A stretch of DNA of 64,000 bases from Jiangella endophytica (GCF_003427025.1 NZ_QVAI01000001.1:124001-188000); one strand, 5' to 3'; shown: positions 27,307 through 35,515, counted from the first letter of the stretch. A program made the numbers and translations. The notes: generated by a model not told the origin, from the letters alone.

Positions 27307-27383
27307 CGGTCCGCGCGCCGCCGGCGATGACCACGGCCGCTGAGGACCGCCCCGGACCGGACGGGACCGGGGCTCGGCGCTGG

Positions 27384-28286
27384 TCAGTCGCGGCGGTAGG
27401 CGACGTCGACCGCGTGGCGGGTGAAGCCCGAGCGCTCGTACAGGCGCACCGCGGCGGTGTTGTCGCCCTCGACGTACAGGGTGACGGTGCGCACGCCGGC
27501 GACGTCGGCCAGGTGGCGCAGGCCGGCTTCGGTGAGGGCGCCGCCCAGTCCGCGGCCGTGAGCGGCCGGGGCGACGCCGAGGACGTAGACCTCGCCGATC
27601 GGCTCGTCGACGCCGTCGGGGCCCGGGTTCGGATCGTGCGGGTGCACCTTCGTCCAGTGGAAACCGAGCAGCCGGTCGTCGGCGTCGACGGCGAGGAGGA
27701 AGCCGGCCGGGTCGAAGTCGGAGGCCGCCTCGGCGGACCGGATGTCGTCGAGGGTCTGGCCGCCCTGCTCCGGATGCCAGTCGAACGCGGCGTTGTTGAC
27801 CTCCAGCCACGCCGCCTCATCGCGGCCGACGACGAACGGCCGCAGCCTGACACCGTCGGGGAGGACGGGCTCCGGCAGCGAGCCGGGAGCGATCCGGCGG
27901 CGCAGTTGCAGCAGCTCGCGGGCCCGCGCCAGACCATGCCGCCGGGCCAGGGCTGCGGCCGCCGGGTGGTCGCCGTGTGACCAGAGCCACAGCTCACCCG
28001 GTACGGCTGCCAGCAGCCCGGCGAGCAGCTCGCCGCCCAGCCCGTGCCCTCGCAGGGCAGGATCGACGACGAGTTCGGCGGCCAGGCGGTCGCCCTGCGG
28101 GGCCGCGTACGCCGCTCCTGCCAGCGCGCCCGCATCGGAACGGGCCGTCAACGCGGCCGTCGTCGCTCCGGAGCGTGCGGCCGGGAACAGGTCGTCGGAG
28201 AACGGGGCCACGCCGTCGGCCGCCCGGGCCCGCTCGGCGAGCGCCGTGACCTCCGCGATCTCGGCCGCGGTGAACGTCGTCGCCAC
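27384..28286 (-). CDS. mshD: Mycothiol synthase
   Basis: Acetyl-CoA:Cys-GlcN-Ins acetyltransferase, the last step of mycothiol synthesis; cytosolic. 300 residues with the duplicated GNAT fold of MshD. The N-terminal half has a degenerate acetyl-CoA loop (ALRGHGLGGELLAGLL). The C-terminal half has a good one (YVLGVAPAAHGRGLGGALTEAGL), and the family-typical FHWTKVHP and LYVEGDNTAAVRLYERSGF. GTG 28286 begins 2 bases after the stop of the hydrolase remnant in the same orientation, so they share a transcript. The neighbourhood with glnR matches mycobacteria, where mshD adjoins glnR and phoT. Confidence 0.96.
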   Translation of the reverse strand: MATTFTAAEIAEVTALAERARAADGVAPFSDDLFPAARSGATTAALTARSDAGALAGAAYAAPQGDRLAAELVVDPALRGHGLGGELLAGLLAAVPGELWLWSHGDHPAAAALARRHGLARARELLQLRRRIAPGSLPEPVLPDGVRLRPFVVGRDEAAWLEVNNAAFDWHPEQGGQTLDDIRSAEAASDFDPAGFLLAVDADDRLLGFHWTKVHPHDPNPGPDGVDEPIGEVYVLGVAPAAHGRGLGGALTEAGLRHLADVAGVRTVTLYVEGDNTAAVRLYERSGFTRHAVDVAYRRD

Positions 28287-28288
28287 GC

Positions 28289-28519
28289 TCAGCCGGCCGC
28301 GGGCGCGCGACGGACCGGCACCACCGGGTCCTTGGTCAGGGAGTCGAGCACGAGTGTGTTGACCAGCCCCGGCTTGTCTTGCGTGGGGACGTGCGACGTG
28401 CCGGGCACGACGGCCAGCTCGCCGTCGACCATGCCGCCGTGCAGCAGCACCAGCGAGTCGCCGTTGCCGCGCTGGTCGTACCAGGTGCGCGCCGGTCCCT
28501 CGGCCACGTAGCCGGGCAT
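28289..28519 (-). pseudogene. Alpha/beta hydrolase reduced to its two ends
   Basis: A 76-codon frame with a good ribosome site (GGAGGA before ATG 28519). Residues ~1-32 look like the start of an alpha/beta hydrolase (RTWYDQRGNGDSLVLLHGGMVD, with the oxyanion HGG). The next residues read as the very end of such an enzyme (ELAVVPGTSHVPTQDKPGLVN, with the catalytic His region). The nucleophile Ser elbow and the catalytic Asp strand are absent. The simplest reading is an in-frame internal deletion of ~180-200 codons. Ribosomes can still pass to mshD 2 bases downstream, which may be why the frame has stayed open. Confidence 0.75.
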
Positions 28520-28557
28520 GGGTCCTCCTCGCCGTCCGGCAGGAGCGACCCTACCCG

Positions 28558-29325
28558 TCAGTCGGACAGCGTGATGCTCATGCTGCCGCGGTCGGTGGCG
28601 ACCTGGGTGTCGTCAGGGAGCGGAACGCTGGCCGTCGGGCGCCCCGAGCGGCCCTGCTGAGGAGGGACGAACCGGTAGCCGACGTTGCGGACGGTGCCGA
28701 TCAGCGACTCGTGGTCGGCGCCGAGCTTCGCCCGCAGCCGCCGCACATGGACGTCGACCGTGCGGGTACCACCGAAGTAGTCGTACCCCCACACCTCCTG
28801 GAGGAGCTGAGCGCGGGTGAACACCCGGCCCGGATGCTGCGCGAGGAACTTGAGCAGCTCGAACTCCTTGTACGTGAGGTCGAGCGTTCGGCGGGCCACC
28901 TTCGCGGTGTACGTGGCTTCGTCGATGACGAGGTCGCCGGAGCGGATCTCGTCGGGCGCGTCGTCGCCGGCGGCAGCCAGCCGGCCCTGCGCGAGCCGCA
29001 GCCGCGCCTCGACCTCGGCCGGCCCGGCGGAGTCGAGCAGGACGTCGTCGATGCCCCACTCCGCGGTGACGGCGGCCAGCCCGCCCTCGGTGACGATGGC
29101 CATCAGCGGGACGTCGACCCCGGTGGTGCGGATGAGCCGGGTCAGGCCCCGGGCCTGCGAGAGGTCGCGCCGTGCGTCGACCGCGACGACGTCGCCCGTG
29201 GGCGCGTCGACCAGCGCGGAGGCCTCCGCCGGGAGCACCCGGACGTCGTGCAGCAGGAAGCCGAGGGCCGGCAGCACCTCGGCCGAGGGCTGCAACGAAT
29301 TGGTCAGCAGGACGATGGTTGCCAT
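28558..29325 (-). CDS. glnR: GlnR, global nitrogen regulator (orphan OmpR-type)
   Basis: A 255-residue winged-helix regulator. The atypical receiver ([52 protein letters not shown]) closely resembles actinobacterial GlnR as I remember it. That protein lacks a full phosphorylation pocket and works without a cognate kinase. The DNA-binding domain is highly conserved ([48 protein letters not shown]). ATG 29325 follows GGAGG. It controls ammonium assimilation genes such as glnA and amtB in relatives. Divergent from the hydrolase at 29435; the 109-base gap carries direct repeats and a hairpin. Confidence 0.94.
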   Translation of the reverse strand: MATIVLLTNSLQPSAEVLPALGFLLHDVRVLPAEASALVDAPTGDVVAVDARRDLSQARGLTRLIRTTGVDVPLMAIVTEGGLAAVTAEWGIDDVLLDSAGPAEVEARLRLAQGRLAAAGDDAPDEIRSGDLVIDEATYTAKVARRTLDLTYKEFELLKFLAQHPGRVFTRAQLLQEVWGYDYFGGTRTVDVHVRRLRAKLGADHESLIGTVRNVGYRFVPPQQGRSGRPTASVPLPDDTQVATDRGSMSITLSD

Positions 29326-29380
29326 GTCGCGACCTCCAGTCGGCCGGGTCCCACACGAACGCCGGGTCCCACGAACGCAG

Positions 29381-29414
29381 AAGGGACCTGCAGGCATCGT
29401 CGCCCAGGTCCCTT
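29381..29414. other. Hairpin and direct repeats in the glnR/hydrolase divergent region
   Basis: AAGGGACCTG (29381-29390) pairs perfectly with CAGGTCCCTT (29405-29414). Just before it, GCCGGGTCCCAC followed by GAAC occurs twice in tandem (from about 29342 and 29361). The elements lie between two divergent starts, so they may be leader or operator structures rather than a terminator. Confidence 0.5.
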
Positions 29415-29434
29415 GGTGAGAGAGAATAGCTGAT

Positions 29435-30265
29435 ATGCCGGACCTCGACATTTCCGGGGCAGTCACAGAACCCCTGCCGGACGCACGCCCGCAACGTTCC
29501 GGACACTCGCGCCGCCTGCAGGCGGCCGACGGGACGCTGCTGCACGCCCGCTACTTCCCCCGCCGCGACGGCGTCGACGGCGACCTCGCCGTCGTCGTCG
29601 CGCACGGCTTCACCCAGAGCTCGCGCAGCCCGCAGATGAAGCGCATCTCCAACTGGCTCAGCGAGCACGCCTCAGTGGTCCTGCTCGACCTTCGTGGGCA
29701 CGGCCGGTCGCGTGGCCACTCCACGCTGGGCTGGCGCGAGGTGCTCGACATGGACGCCGCCGTGAGCTGGGCGCGAGCCCTCGGCTACCGGCGGGTCGCC
29801 ACGCTCGGGTTCTCGCTCGGCTCCGCGGTCGCGGTCCGCCACGGCGCGCTGCACCGCGGTGTCGGCGCCGTGGCCGCCGTCAGCGTTCCGGGCGAGTGGC
29901 ACTACCGCGGCACCGCCGCCATGCGCACTCTGCTGCGGCTCATCCTCACCAAGCCGGGCCGCATGCTGCTGCGGCTGCTGCGCCGCACCCGGGTCTCGCC
30001 GTCGGGCTGGTCCACGCCCGACCCGATCGACGCGCGGGCCGCGGCCGCCGAGCTGGACGTCCCGCTGCTGGTGGTGCACGGCGACAAGGACGACTACTTC
30101 CCGGTGCACCACGCCTGGCAGGTGCACGCCGCCGCGCCGGCCGGCACGCTCTGGCTCGAGCGCGGCTTCGGGCACGCCGAGGCCGGCGCCACCGAGTCCC
30201 TGGTGACCCGCATCGGCGTCTGGCTCGACGAGCACACGGTCGCGGTCGACCCGATGCGGGCATGA
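29435..30265 (+). CDS. Alpha/beta hydrolase
   Basis: A 276-residue cytosolic hydrolase. Oxyanion segment [11 protein letters not shown], nucleophile elbow GFSLGS (Ser near residue 129), acid HGDKDDYFP and His in GFGHAEAG form a complete catalytic set, so the enzyme should be active. No lid features identify a substrate. It starts at ATG 29435 opposite glnR and is followed after 7 bases by moaD, so the two form an operon. I recall a similar glnR-hydrolase-moaD order in other actinobacteria. Confidence 0.9.
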   Translation: MPDLDISGAVTEPLPDARPQRSGHSRRLQAADGTLLHARYFPRRDGVDGDLAVVVAHGFTQSSRSPQMKRISNWLSEHASVVLLDLRGHGRSRGHSTLGWREVLDMDAAVSWARALGYRRVATLGFSLGSAVAVRHGALHRGVGAVAAVSVPGEWHYRGTAAMRTLLRLILTKPGRMLLRLLRRTRVSPSGWSTPDPIDARAAAAELDVPLLVVHGDKDDYFPVHHAWQVHAAAPAGTLWLERGFGHAEAGATESLVTRIGVWLDEHTVAVDPMRA

Positions 30266-30272
30266 TGGCCTG

Positions 30273-30551
30273 ATGGCGAAGGTGACAGTGCGGTACTGGG
30301 CTGCACTCCGCGCGGCGGCGGGCATCCCCGAGGAGGTCGTCGACGCCGCCACGCTCGCCGAAGCGCTGGCGGCGGCCCGGGCGGCGCACCGCGAGAGCGC
30401 GCGCTTCGCCGCCGTCCTCGACATCTGTGCCGTCGTCGTCGACGACACCCCGGCCGGGACGCGCGACCCCGCCGCCATCGTCCTGCGCGACGGATCGGCG
30501 ATCGAGCTGCTCCCGCCGTTCGCGGGCGGGAGCAGCCCGCGCCGCGGTTAG
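30273..30551 (+). CDS. moaD: MoaD/ThiS-family sulfur-carrier protein
   Basis: A 92-residue ubiquitin-like protein (MAKVTVRYWAALRAAAGIPEE, VVVDDTPAG, IELLPPFAGG). MoaD is normally adenylated and thiocarboxylated on a C-terminal Gly-Gly to deliver sulfur in molybdopterin synthesis. Here PPFAGG is followed by six extra residues (SSPRRG) before the stop, so the Gly-Gly is not terminal. The carrier would therefore need trimming, or the start of an overlap with the converging gene has displaced the stop. Other sulfur carriers with tails cut by a JAMM-type protease exist. The last four bases overlap the end of the lipoprotein gene on the other strand. Confidence 0.85.
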   Translation: MAKVTVRYWAALRAAAGIPEEVVDAATLAEALAAARAAHRESARFAAVLDICAVVVDDTPAGTRDPAAIVLRDGSAIELLPPFAGGSSPRRG

Positions 30552-31963
30552 GGGGTCGTGCGGGGGCCGCCCACCAGGTAGGACGTCTCGCCTACGCCCT
30601 CGCTCAGAGTCGCCACGCCGTGGTCGCCGTCGACGAGGTCGAACGACACGTGCGGCGGGTCGATCGCCTTCGCCTCCGCGCTGGCGAGGTCGATGGTCAG
30701 CGTGCCGTTCTCGGTCGTGCCGAAGAGCGTCGAGTCGTCGATCGCGGATCCGTGGATCTCGAAGTCGGCCGGGACCCGGGTGACGGTGCCGGCGTCGACG
30801 TCGAGGATCAGTGCCTGTGTCGACCAGCCCACGAACAGACGCCGGCCGTCGGGGGAGAGCAGTGCGCCGGTGCTGCTCGGGTTGGAGTCGGCGACGATCG
30901 CTTCCACCCCGGCGAGGTCGGCGGCCGACGGCGTCGCCGGCTCGTGCGTGGCCGAGTCCAGCCAGGCGACCTCGAAGGCGGTGGCGTTCTCGTCAGTCGC
31001 GGTGACGGTCAGCAGGTACGGGCCGACCAGCACCGTCACCTGGGTCGGTCCCTCGGCGAACAGCAGGTCCTCCTCGTTCGGTGTCGACGTGACGGTGTTC
31101 CAGGCCTCGGCGCCGTCGAAGGTGCGGGCCAGCCAGCCGACATAGGTGTCGCCGTCCTCCGCGCCGCCCTCGGTGTAGGCGATGCCGCGGACGTAGGAGA
31201 CCTGCAGGTCGCCGGAGATCCCGGCGAAGGCCTCGTCCAGGTCGTACTGGCCGACGACCATCGGCTCCGGATCGCGGTTGACCGGGACGAACTCGGTGGC
31301 CCCTGGCTTCAGGACGAAGTCGCCGGCCAGCAGGCCTTGATCGGTCCAGGACACCTCGGTGTGGGGATTCTCGCCCTGCGGCACGGTGATGTGCACCTCG
31401 GCCTCGAAGGCGGGGTCCTCGCTGCCGGCGTCGCCGCCCTCGTCGCCGCCGGCGTCGGCCGGCCAGGCCAGGTAACCCCAGGCCGTCGACTCCTCGGTGA
31501 GCGCGTCGCCGGCGTCGTTCTCGGTGACCAGGACGGCCACGCCGGGGTCGCCGTCGACGTCGGTGGCTCGCAGTGCCGACACCTCGCCGGGCAGCACCTC
31601 GGACTTCCACAGGCGGTCACCGGTCTCGGCGTCCAGCGCGATGATGTGGCGTGCCGTCGCGGGGTCGGAGGCGTCGGGCTCGAGGGCGAACACCGTGCCG
31701 TCGATCAGCGCCGGGCGCTCCAGGTCCGGGTGCGCCCAGCAGGCCTCCGGGTCGAGGCCGTCGGGCAGCTCGGCGCTGAGCTCAGGTGGGCAGCTGAACT
31801 GCGGCGTCGTCTCCTCCGGGGTGGATGGCTCGTCCGACGGCGCCTCACTCGGCGCCTCGGTGCTGGTCTCGCCGGCCGACGGCTCGGAGTCGTCGCCGCA
31901 CGCCGTCAGGGCGACCGCGGCGACGGCCAGGAGCGCCGCGACGCGGCCGCGTATGTTCGTCAT
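30548..31963 (-). CDS. Secreted lipoprotein, probable beta-propeller
   Basis: A 471-residue lipoprotein: signal peptide from ATG 31963 (MTNIRGRVAALLAVAAVALTAC, lipobox LTAC), then a long Ser/Thr/Glu/Pro linker. The rest has spaced segments such as HIIALDAETGDRLWKSEVLPGEVSALRATDVDGD and LLSPDGRRLFVGWSTQALILDVDAG, typical of PQQ/WD-type beta-propellers, so it probably forms an extracellular propeller without an evident active site. I do not recognise a specific family. In-frame sequence upstream of 31963 has no signal-like start and is ignored. It converges on moaD with a 4-base overlap and is divergent from the membrane protein at 32157. Confidence 0.85.
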   Translation of the reverse strand: MTNIRGRVAALLAVAAVALTACGDDSEPSAGETSTEAPSEAPSDEPSTPEETTPQFSCPPELSAELPDGLDPEACWAHPDLERPALIDGTVFALEPDASDPATARHIIALDAETGDRLWKSEVLPGEVSALRATDVDGDPGVAVLVTENDAGDALTEESTAWGYLAWPADAGGDEGGDAGSEDPAFEAEVHITVPQGENPHTEVSWTDQGLLAGDFVLKPGATEFVPVNRDPEPMVVGQYDLDEAFAGISGDLQVSYVRGIAYTEGGAEDGDTYVGWLARTFDGAEAWNTVTSTPNEEDLLFAEGPTQVTVLVGPYLLTVTATDENATAFEVAWLDSATHEPATPSAADLAGVEAIVADSNPSSTGALLSPDGRRLFVGWSTQALILDVDAGTVTRVPADFEIHGSAIDDSTLFGTTENGTLTIDLASAEAKAIDPPHVSFDLVDGDHGVATLSEGVGETSYLVGGPRTTP

Positions 31964-32156
31964 GTCCAGTGGATCCTCTCGAACGACCTGCGCGGTGTGC
32001 CCGTTACATAAAACGATGTGCCATATACCGTAGGGGACCGGCAGGAGTCCAGCAGGCGAGACCGAGATCACGCCGTGCCTCCGGGGCGGCCGGACTGTTG
32101 TGGAGTTGTTGTCATTTCGGCGTGGGTGGGCGGTCCGCGTCTGCAAGCATTCAAAG

Positions 32157-32990
32157 GTGCCCTCCGTTCATGCCTCGCTGGCCGTCGCCGCCCTCGCGGG
32201 CGTGCTGGCGCTCGCCTCGGCGTCGGGGAGCACTCTCCTGGCCGGTGGCATCGCTCTGGTCATCCTGATCTTCACGCTCGGCGGCGTGGCCGCGGCCAGG
32301 GTCGGCGCGGCGCGCTGGTCGGCCGGTGTCGCGCTGGCGGCCGGGCTCGGCGCCCTCGGGTGGACGTGGGCCGAGGGCGGCTCCGACCTCACGCCCATGG
32401 CGGCGGTGCTGGGCCCGACCCTGGTGGCGTCCATCGTGGTCCAGCTGCTGCGCCGGGACGGGCGGCCCGGGCTGACCACGTCGCTGGCCATGTCGGTCAC
32501 GTCGTGCGTGCTGGCGGTGCTGCCGGTCGCGTGGCTGGCGCTGCGCGAGTCCGGCGACGGCGAGTTCCCGGCCGGGCTGGCGCTGCTGGGCGTCGGGGCG
32601 GTCGGCCTGGCCGAATCGCTGCCGCTGTCGCGGGCGGTGCGCCGGCTCATCGGTGTGCTGCTCGCCGCGCTCGGCGCTGGCGCGCTGGTGCTCACCACCG
32701 ACTGGGTGGGCGACGCCGTGCCCGCCGTCAGCGCCGTCGTCATCGCCACGTTCGCCGGCCTGCTGGCCGCCGTCGCGTTCGCCGCCGTCGACCGCCTGGC
32801 CGACGAGTTCACGCCGCAGCCCGAGCCGGTCGCCGTCCAGGTGGGCGCCGCCGCGCCGGTCGCCGAGACCTCCGCCGAGGTCGCGGCCGTGCCGCGTGGC
32901 GCGGCCGCGTTCCTGCCGCTGCGCGTCAGCCTGCCGTTCATCGCCGCGGCCCCGGTCGCCTACGTGCTGGGCCGCATCTTCGTCGGCTAG
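32157..32990 (+). CDS. Multi-pass membrane protein of unknown function
   Basis: About 277 residues with roughly seven or eight hydrophobic segments in pairs, then a short Pro/Ala-rich hydrophilic stretch (~215-245) and a last hydrophobic helix. There are no catalytic motifs. The start is uncertain: GTG 32157 puts the first helix at the N-terminus, while GTG 32100 in the same frame adds 19 residues; neither has a convincing ribosome site. It precedes the membrane-anchored thioredoxin-like gene, a neighbourhood that suggests, but does not show, an envelope redox role. Confidence 0.7.
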   Translation: MPSVHASLAVAALAGVLALASASGSTLLAGGIALVILIFTLGGVAAARVGAARWSAGVALAAGLGALGWTWAEGGSDLTPMAAVLGPTLVASIVVQLLRRDGRPGLTTSLAMSVTSCVLAVLPVAWLALRESGDGEFPAGLALLGVGAVGLAESLPLSRAVRRLIGVLLAALGAGALVLTTDWVGDAVPAVSAVVIATFAGLLAAVAFAAVDRLADEFTPQPEPVAVQVGAAAPVAETSAEVAAVPRGAAAFLPLRVSLPFIAAAPVAYVLGRIFVG

Positions 32991-33113
32991 GGGTGGCCGA
33001 CGGATCTTCGGCGGGCGGCGTCCAGGAGCCGGCATCCGCCGATATCCGTCAGACACTCCATCCCGTCCGTTCCGGTGGGAATCCACCGGACGGGTGGGCG
33101 CGTTGTCCCCGGT

Positions 33114-33518
33114 GTGACAGGACTGGTGGTCGTTGCCGCCGTGCTCGCGGCCGCCACGGCGTTCGGGCTGTGGCGGCGAGCCCGCGACGGCCGGGTGGTG
33201 GAGGCGAGGGTGGACGAACAGCCGCTGGGCCCCGACGAACTGGGCGCGCCGCTGGGCGAGCGGGCCACGCTGGTGCAGTTCTCGACGGCGTTCTGCCAGC
33301 CGTGCCGAGCGGCCCGCGCCACCCTGGCGCACGTCGCGGCCGACACCGAGGGCGTCGTCCACGTCGAGATCGACGCCGAGCACCACCTCGACCTCGTCCG
33401 GCGGCTGAACATCCTGCGTACGCCCACCACTCTGGTCCTCGACGGCACTGGCCGCATCGTCCGCCGGGCGACCGGCGCGCCGCGGCTGGCGGACGTCCGC
33501 GCCGCCCTCCCTGCCTGA
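33114..33518 (+). CDS. Membrane-anchored thioredoxin-like protein
   Basis: A 134-residue protein: one N-terminal hydrophobic helix (VTGLVVVAAVLAAATAF) and then a thioredoxin fold with active site FCQPCRAARA and the cis-Pro segment NILRTPTTLVLDGTG. Both redox cysteines are kept. GTG 33114 places the helix at the start; no good ribosome site is seen. As I recall, a similar single-helix thioredoxin (ThiX, Rv0816c) adjoins the cysA2-sseC2 genes in mycobacteria. A role in extracytoplasmic thiol chemistry is likely. Confidence 0.88.
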   Translation: MTGLVVVAAVLAAATAFGLWRRARDGRVVEARVDEQPLGPDELGAPLGERATLVQFSTAFCQPCRAARATLAHVAADTEGVVHVEIDAEHHLDLVRRLNILRTPTTLVLDGTGRIVRRATGAPRLADVRAALPA

Positions 33519-33599
33519 TTTGGCCGGATCCCGAGACGACATATCTCGTTATTTGATACGGACGGTGACGACGTGGGGTCGTCGCCGTACGCTCGTGTC

Positions 33600-33674
33600 A
33601 TGTTCCGCACAGAGCTCTGGAAGCGCCGCGCCATCGACTTCGGTCGCGCCGCGTCCATGCTCTGTCTGCCCTGA
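33600..33674 (+). CDS. Cysteine-containing leader peptide of the sulfur operon (24 aa)
   Basis: ATG 33600 to TGA 33674 encodes 24 residues: MFRTELWKRRAIDFGRAA then SMLCLP. The R-x-IDxxRxAS-x-LC pattern is that of the actinobacterial putative leader peptides found upstream of sulfur-assimilation genes. TACGCT at 33588-33593 lies 6 bases before the ATG, with TGACGA at 33566-33571 as a possible -35, so the mRNA probably begins at the ATG (leaderless). Two small hairpins follow at once, then the DUF4395-sulfurtransferase-sseC operon. Cys-dependent translation of the leader could set expression of the operon. Confidence 0.75.
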   Translation: MFRTELWKRRAIDFGRAASMLCLP

Positions 33675-33710
33675 CGGGGAACGGCCCCGCCGCGCGGTCT
33701 GAATCCGCGC
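33675..33710 (+). promoter_or_regulatory. Possible attenuator hairpins after the Cys leader peptide
   Basis: CGGGG/CCCCG (33675-33679 with 33685-33689) and GCGCGG/CCGCGC (33692-33697 with 33705-33710) form two short stems directly after the leader stop codon. No T-run follows, so control may act at translation or Rho level. The segment lies 59 bases before the DUF4395 start. Confidence 0.5.
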
Positions 33711-33768
33711 CCTTCGGCCTGTAGCCGTTCCTGACGATCGTCTCCGTTCCGTCCACGTCAGGAGGACC

Positions 33769-34212
33769 ATGCCGACTCGAATCGACCCCAGGGGTCCCCG
33801 ATTCGCGGCCGTGCTCACCACCGTCGTCCTCGCGGTGGTCCTGGTCACCGGCAGCGCGTGGCTGCTGGCGATCCAGGGCCTGGTGTTCGCGGCCGGAGCG
33901 CTGTTCGGGCTGCCGCGGGCGCCGTACGGGCTGCTGTACGCGAAGCTCGTCCGGCCCCGGCTCGGTCCGCCCGGCGAGCTCGAAGACGCCGCGCCGCCGC
34001 GGTTCGCCCAGGCTGTGGGGCTGGTGTTCGCCGTGGTCGGCGTCATCGCCTTCGCCGCCGGGCTCACCGTCGTCGCGTACGTCGCCGTCGCGGCCGCCCT
34101 GGCCGCGGCGTTCCTCAACGCGGCCTTCGGCTTCTGCCTCGGCTGCGAGTTCTACCTCGCCTACCGGCGTCTGTTCCCATCCCAACCCAACACCACGGAG
34201 GTCGCGTCATGA
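33769..34212 (+). CDS. DUF4395 membrane protein
   Basis: A 147-residue protein with two pairs of hydrophobic helices (~13-45 and ~80-118) and a conserved cytosolic or interfacial CxxC (FGFCLGCEFYLAYRR) near the C-terminus, as in the DUF4395 family. Such genes adjoin rhodanese-type sulfurtransferases and thioredoxins, so the Cys pair may take part in sulfur or redox transfer at the membrane. Start at ATG 33769 with AGGAGG just upstream. Its stop overlaps the sulfurtransferase ATG (ATGA), showing coupling. Confidence 0.9.
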   Translation: MPTRIDPRGPRFAAVLTTVVLAVVLVTGSAWLLAIQGLVFAAGALFGLPRAPYGLLYAKLVRPRLGPPGELEDAAPPRFAQAVGLVFAVVGVIAFAAGLTVVAYVAVAAALAAAFLNAAFGFCLGCEFYLAYRRLFPSQPNTTEVAS

Positions 34213-35057
34213 GCCGCGAGTCCAGCCTCGTCTCGGCCGACTGGGTCGAGCAGAACCTCGACAACCCGAAGGTGGTGCTCGTCGAGGTCGACGAGGACAC
34301 CGCCGCCTACGACAAGAACCACATCCGCGGTGCCGTGAAGGTCAACTGGTCGACCGACCTGCGCGACCCGGTCCGCCGCGACTTCGTGAACAAGGAGCAG
34401 TTCGAGGCGCTGCTCGGCGGCCTCGGCATCGCCAACGACGACACCGTCGTGCTCTATGGCGGCAACAACAACTGGTTCGCCGCGTACGCGTACTGGTACT
34501 TCAAGGTCTACGGGCACGGCGACGTGCGCCTGCTCGACGGCGGCCGGAAGATCTGGGAGCTGGAGAGCCGCGAGCTGGTCGACGCCGCGCCGTCTCGCGA
34601 GGCCACCACCTACACCGCGCAGGACCCGGACAACTCCATCCGCGCCTTCCGCGATGAGGTCGTCTCCGCCATCGGCGCGCAGAACCTGGTCGACGTCCGC
34701 TCGCCCGACGAGTACGCCGGTCGGCTGCTCGCGCCGGCCCACCTGCCGCAGGAGGTGTCGCAGGTCCCGGGTCACATCCCGACCGCGGCGAACGTCCCGT
34801 GGAGCAAGGCGGCCAACGACGACGGCACCTTCCGCTCCGACGACGAGCTGCGCGCCCTCTACGGCGACGTCGGCGTCGACTTCGGCAAGGACACCATCGC
34901 CTACTGCCGCATCGGCGAGCGCTCGTCGCACACCTGGTTCGTGCTGCGCGAGATCCTCGGCATCCAGAACGTGAAGAACTACGACGGCTCGTGGACCGAG
35001 TACGGCTCGCTGGTCGGCGTGCCGGTCGCCACCGGCGACGAGCCCGGGACGGCGTGA
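34209..35057 (+). CDS. Thiosulfate sulfurtransferase (rhodanese, CysA2/SseA type)
   Basis: A 282-residue tandem rhodanese that transfers sulfane sulfur from thiosulfate to thiol or cyanide acceptors in the cytosol. The N-terminal rhodanese repeat (DKNHIRGAVKVNW, LYGGNNNWFAAYAYW) is non-catalytic. The C-terminal repeat has the active Cys in IAYCRIGERSSHTWF. LVDVRSPDEYAG and PGHIPTAANVPWSKA are typical linkers. It matches the mycobacterial CysA2/CysA3 group by pattern. ATG 34209 overlaps the DUF4395 stop, and sseC follows after 4 bases, forming the sulfur operon downstream of the leader peptide. Confidence 0.95.
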   Translation: MSRESSLVSADWVEQNLDNPKVVLVEVDEDTAAYDKNHIRGAVKVNWSTDLRDPVRRDFVNKEQFEALLGGLGIANDDTVVLYGGNNNWFAAYAYWYFKVYGHGDVRLLDGGRKIWELESRELVDAAPSREATTYTAQDPDNSIRAFRDEVVSAIGAQNLVDVRSPDEYAGRLLAPAHLPQEVSQVPGHIPTAANVPWSKAANDDGTFRSDDELRALYGDVGVDFGKDTIAYCRIGERSSHTWFVLREILGIQNVKNYDGSWTEYGSLVGVPVATGDEPGTA

Positions 35058-35061
35058 TCTC

Positions 35062-35358
35062 ATGTGCGGAGCCACCACCGGCGGCGTCTCGCTGGACGAC
35101 GTCGACGTGACCAAGGAGACCGTCATCCAGGGCGTCGTCCACCGTGACGACGCGCCCCTGGGGGGCGCCTACGTGCGGCTGCTCGACGCCACCGGCGAGT
35201 TCACCGCCGAGGTCCCGACCAGCGCGACGGGCCAATTCCGGTTCTTCGCCGCGCCCGGCACCTGGACCCTGCGCACGCTGGCGCCGGGAGCGGAGACGGT
35301 CGACCGCTCGGTCGTCGCCCAGGTCGGCATCACGGACGTCGACGTCTACGTCGGCTGA
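35062..35358 (+). CDS. sseC: DUF1416 protein (SseC family)
   Basis: A 98-residue protein beginning MCGAT, with two beta-rich segments (VIQGVVHRDDAPLGGAYVRLLDATGEF, GQFRFFAAPGTWTLRTLAPG) resembling a small carboxypeptidase-regulatory-like beta-sandwich. In mycobacteria the sseC genes sit directly after the CysA-type sulfurtransferase, as here (4-base gap), and are expressed with sulfur metabolism genes; the molecular role is not known. The conserved Cys2 is noteworthy. A strong terminator hairpin follows at 35371-35400. Confidence 0.93.
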   Translation: MCGATTGGVSLDDVDVTKETVIQGVVHRDDAPLGGAYVRLLDATGEFTAEVPTSATGQFRFFAAPGTWTLRTLAPGAETVDRSVVAQVGITDVDVYVG

Positions 35359-35370
35359 TCGATCACGCGC

Positions 35371-35400
35371 GAACGGGGCCGGCACTCGCCGGCCCCGTTC
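35371..35400 (+). terminator. Terminator of the sulfur operon
   Basis: GAACGGGGCCGGC pairs perfectly with GCCGGCCCCGTTC around a 4-base loop, 12 bases after the sseC stop. A 13-bp G/C-rich stem of this kind is the usual actinobacterial terminator, even without a long T-run. Confidence 0.85.
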
Positions 35401-35483
35401 CGCTCCCCGCGGGTCGTCTGCTACCTCAGCAGCGCGGCGACCTGGTGCAGGGCGACACCCAGGATGGAGAACGCTCCCGCAAT

Positions 35484-35515
35484 CAGGGGCCAGATCCCTC
35501 AGGATCCGGCCCCTG
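35484..35515 (-). terminator. Terminator downstream of the DsrE-like gene
   Basis: A 14-bp stem (CAGGGGCCAGATCC with GGATCCGGCCCCTG, one wobble pair) with a 4-base loop. It lies just beyond the duplicated tail of the DsrE-like gene on the minus strand. Confidence 0.7.
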
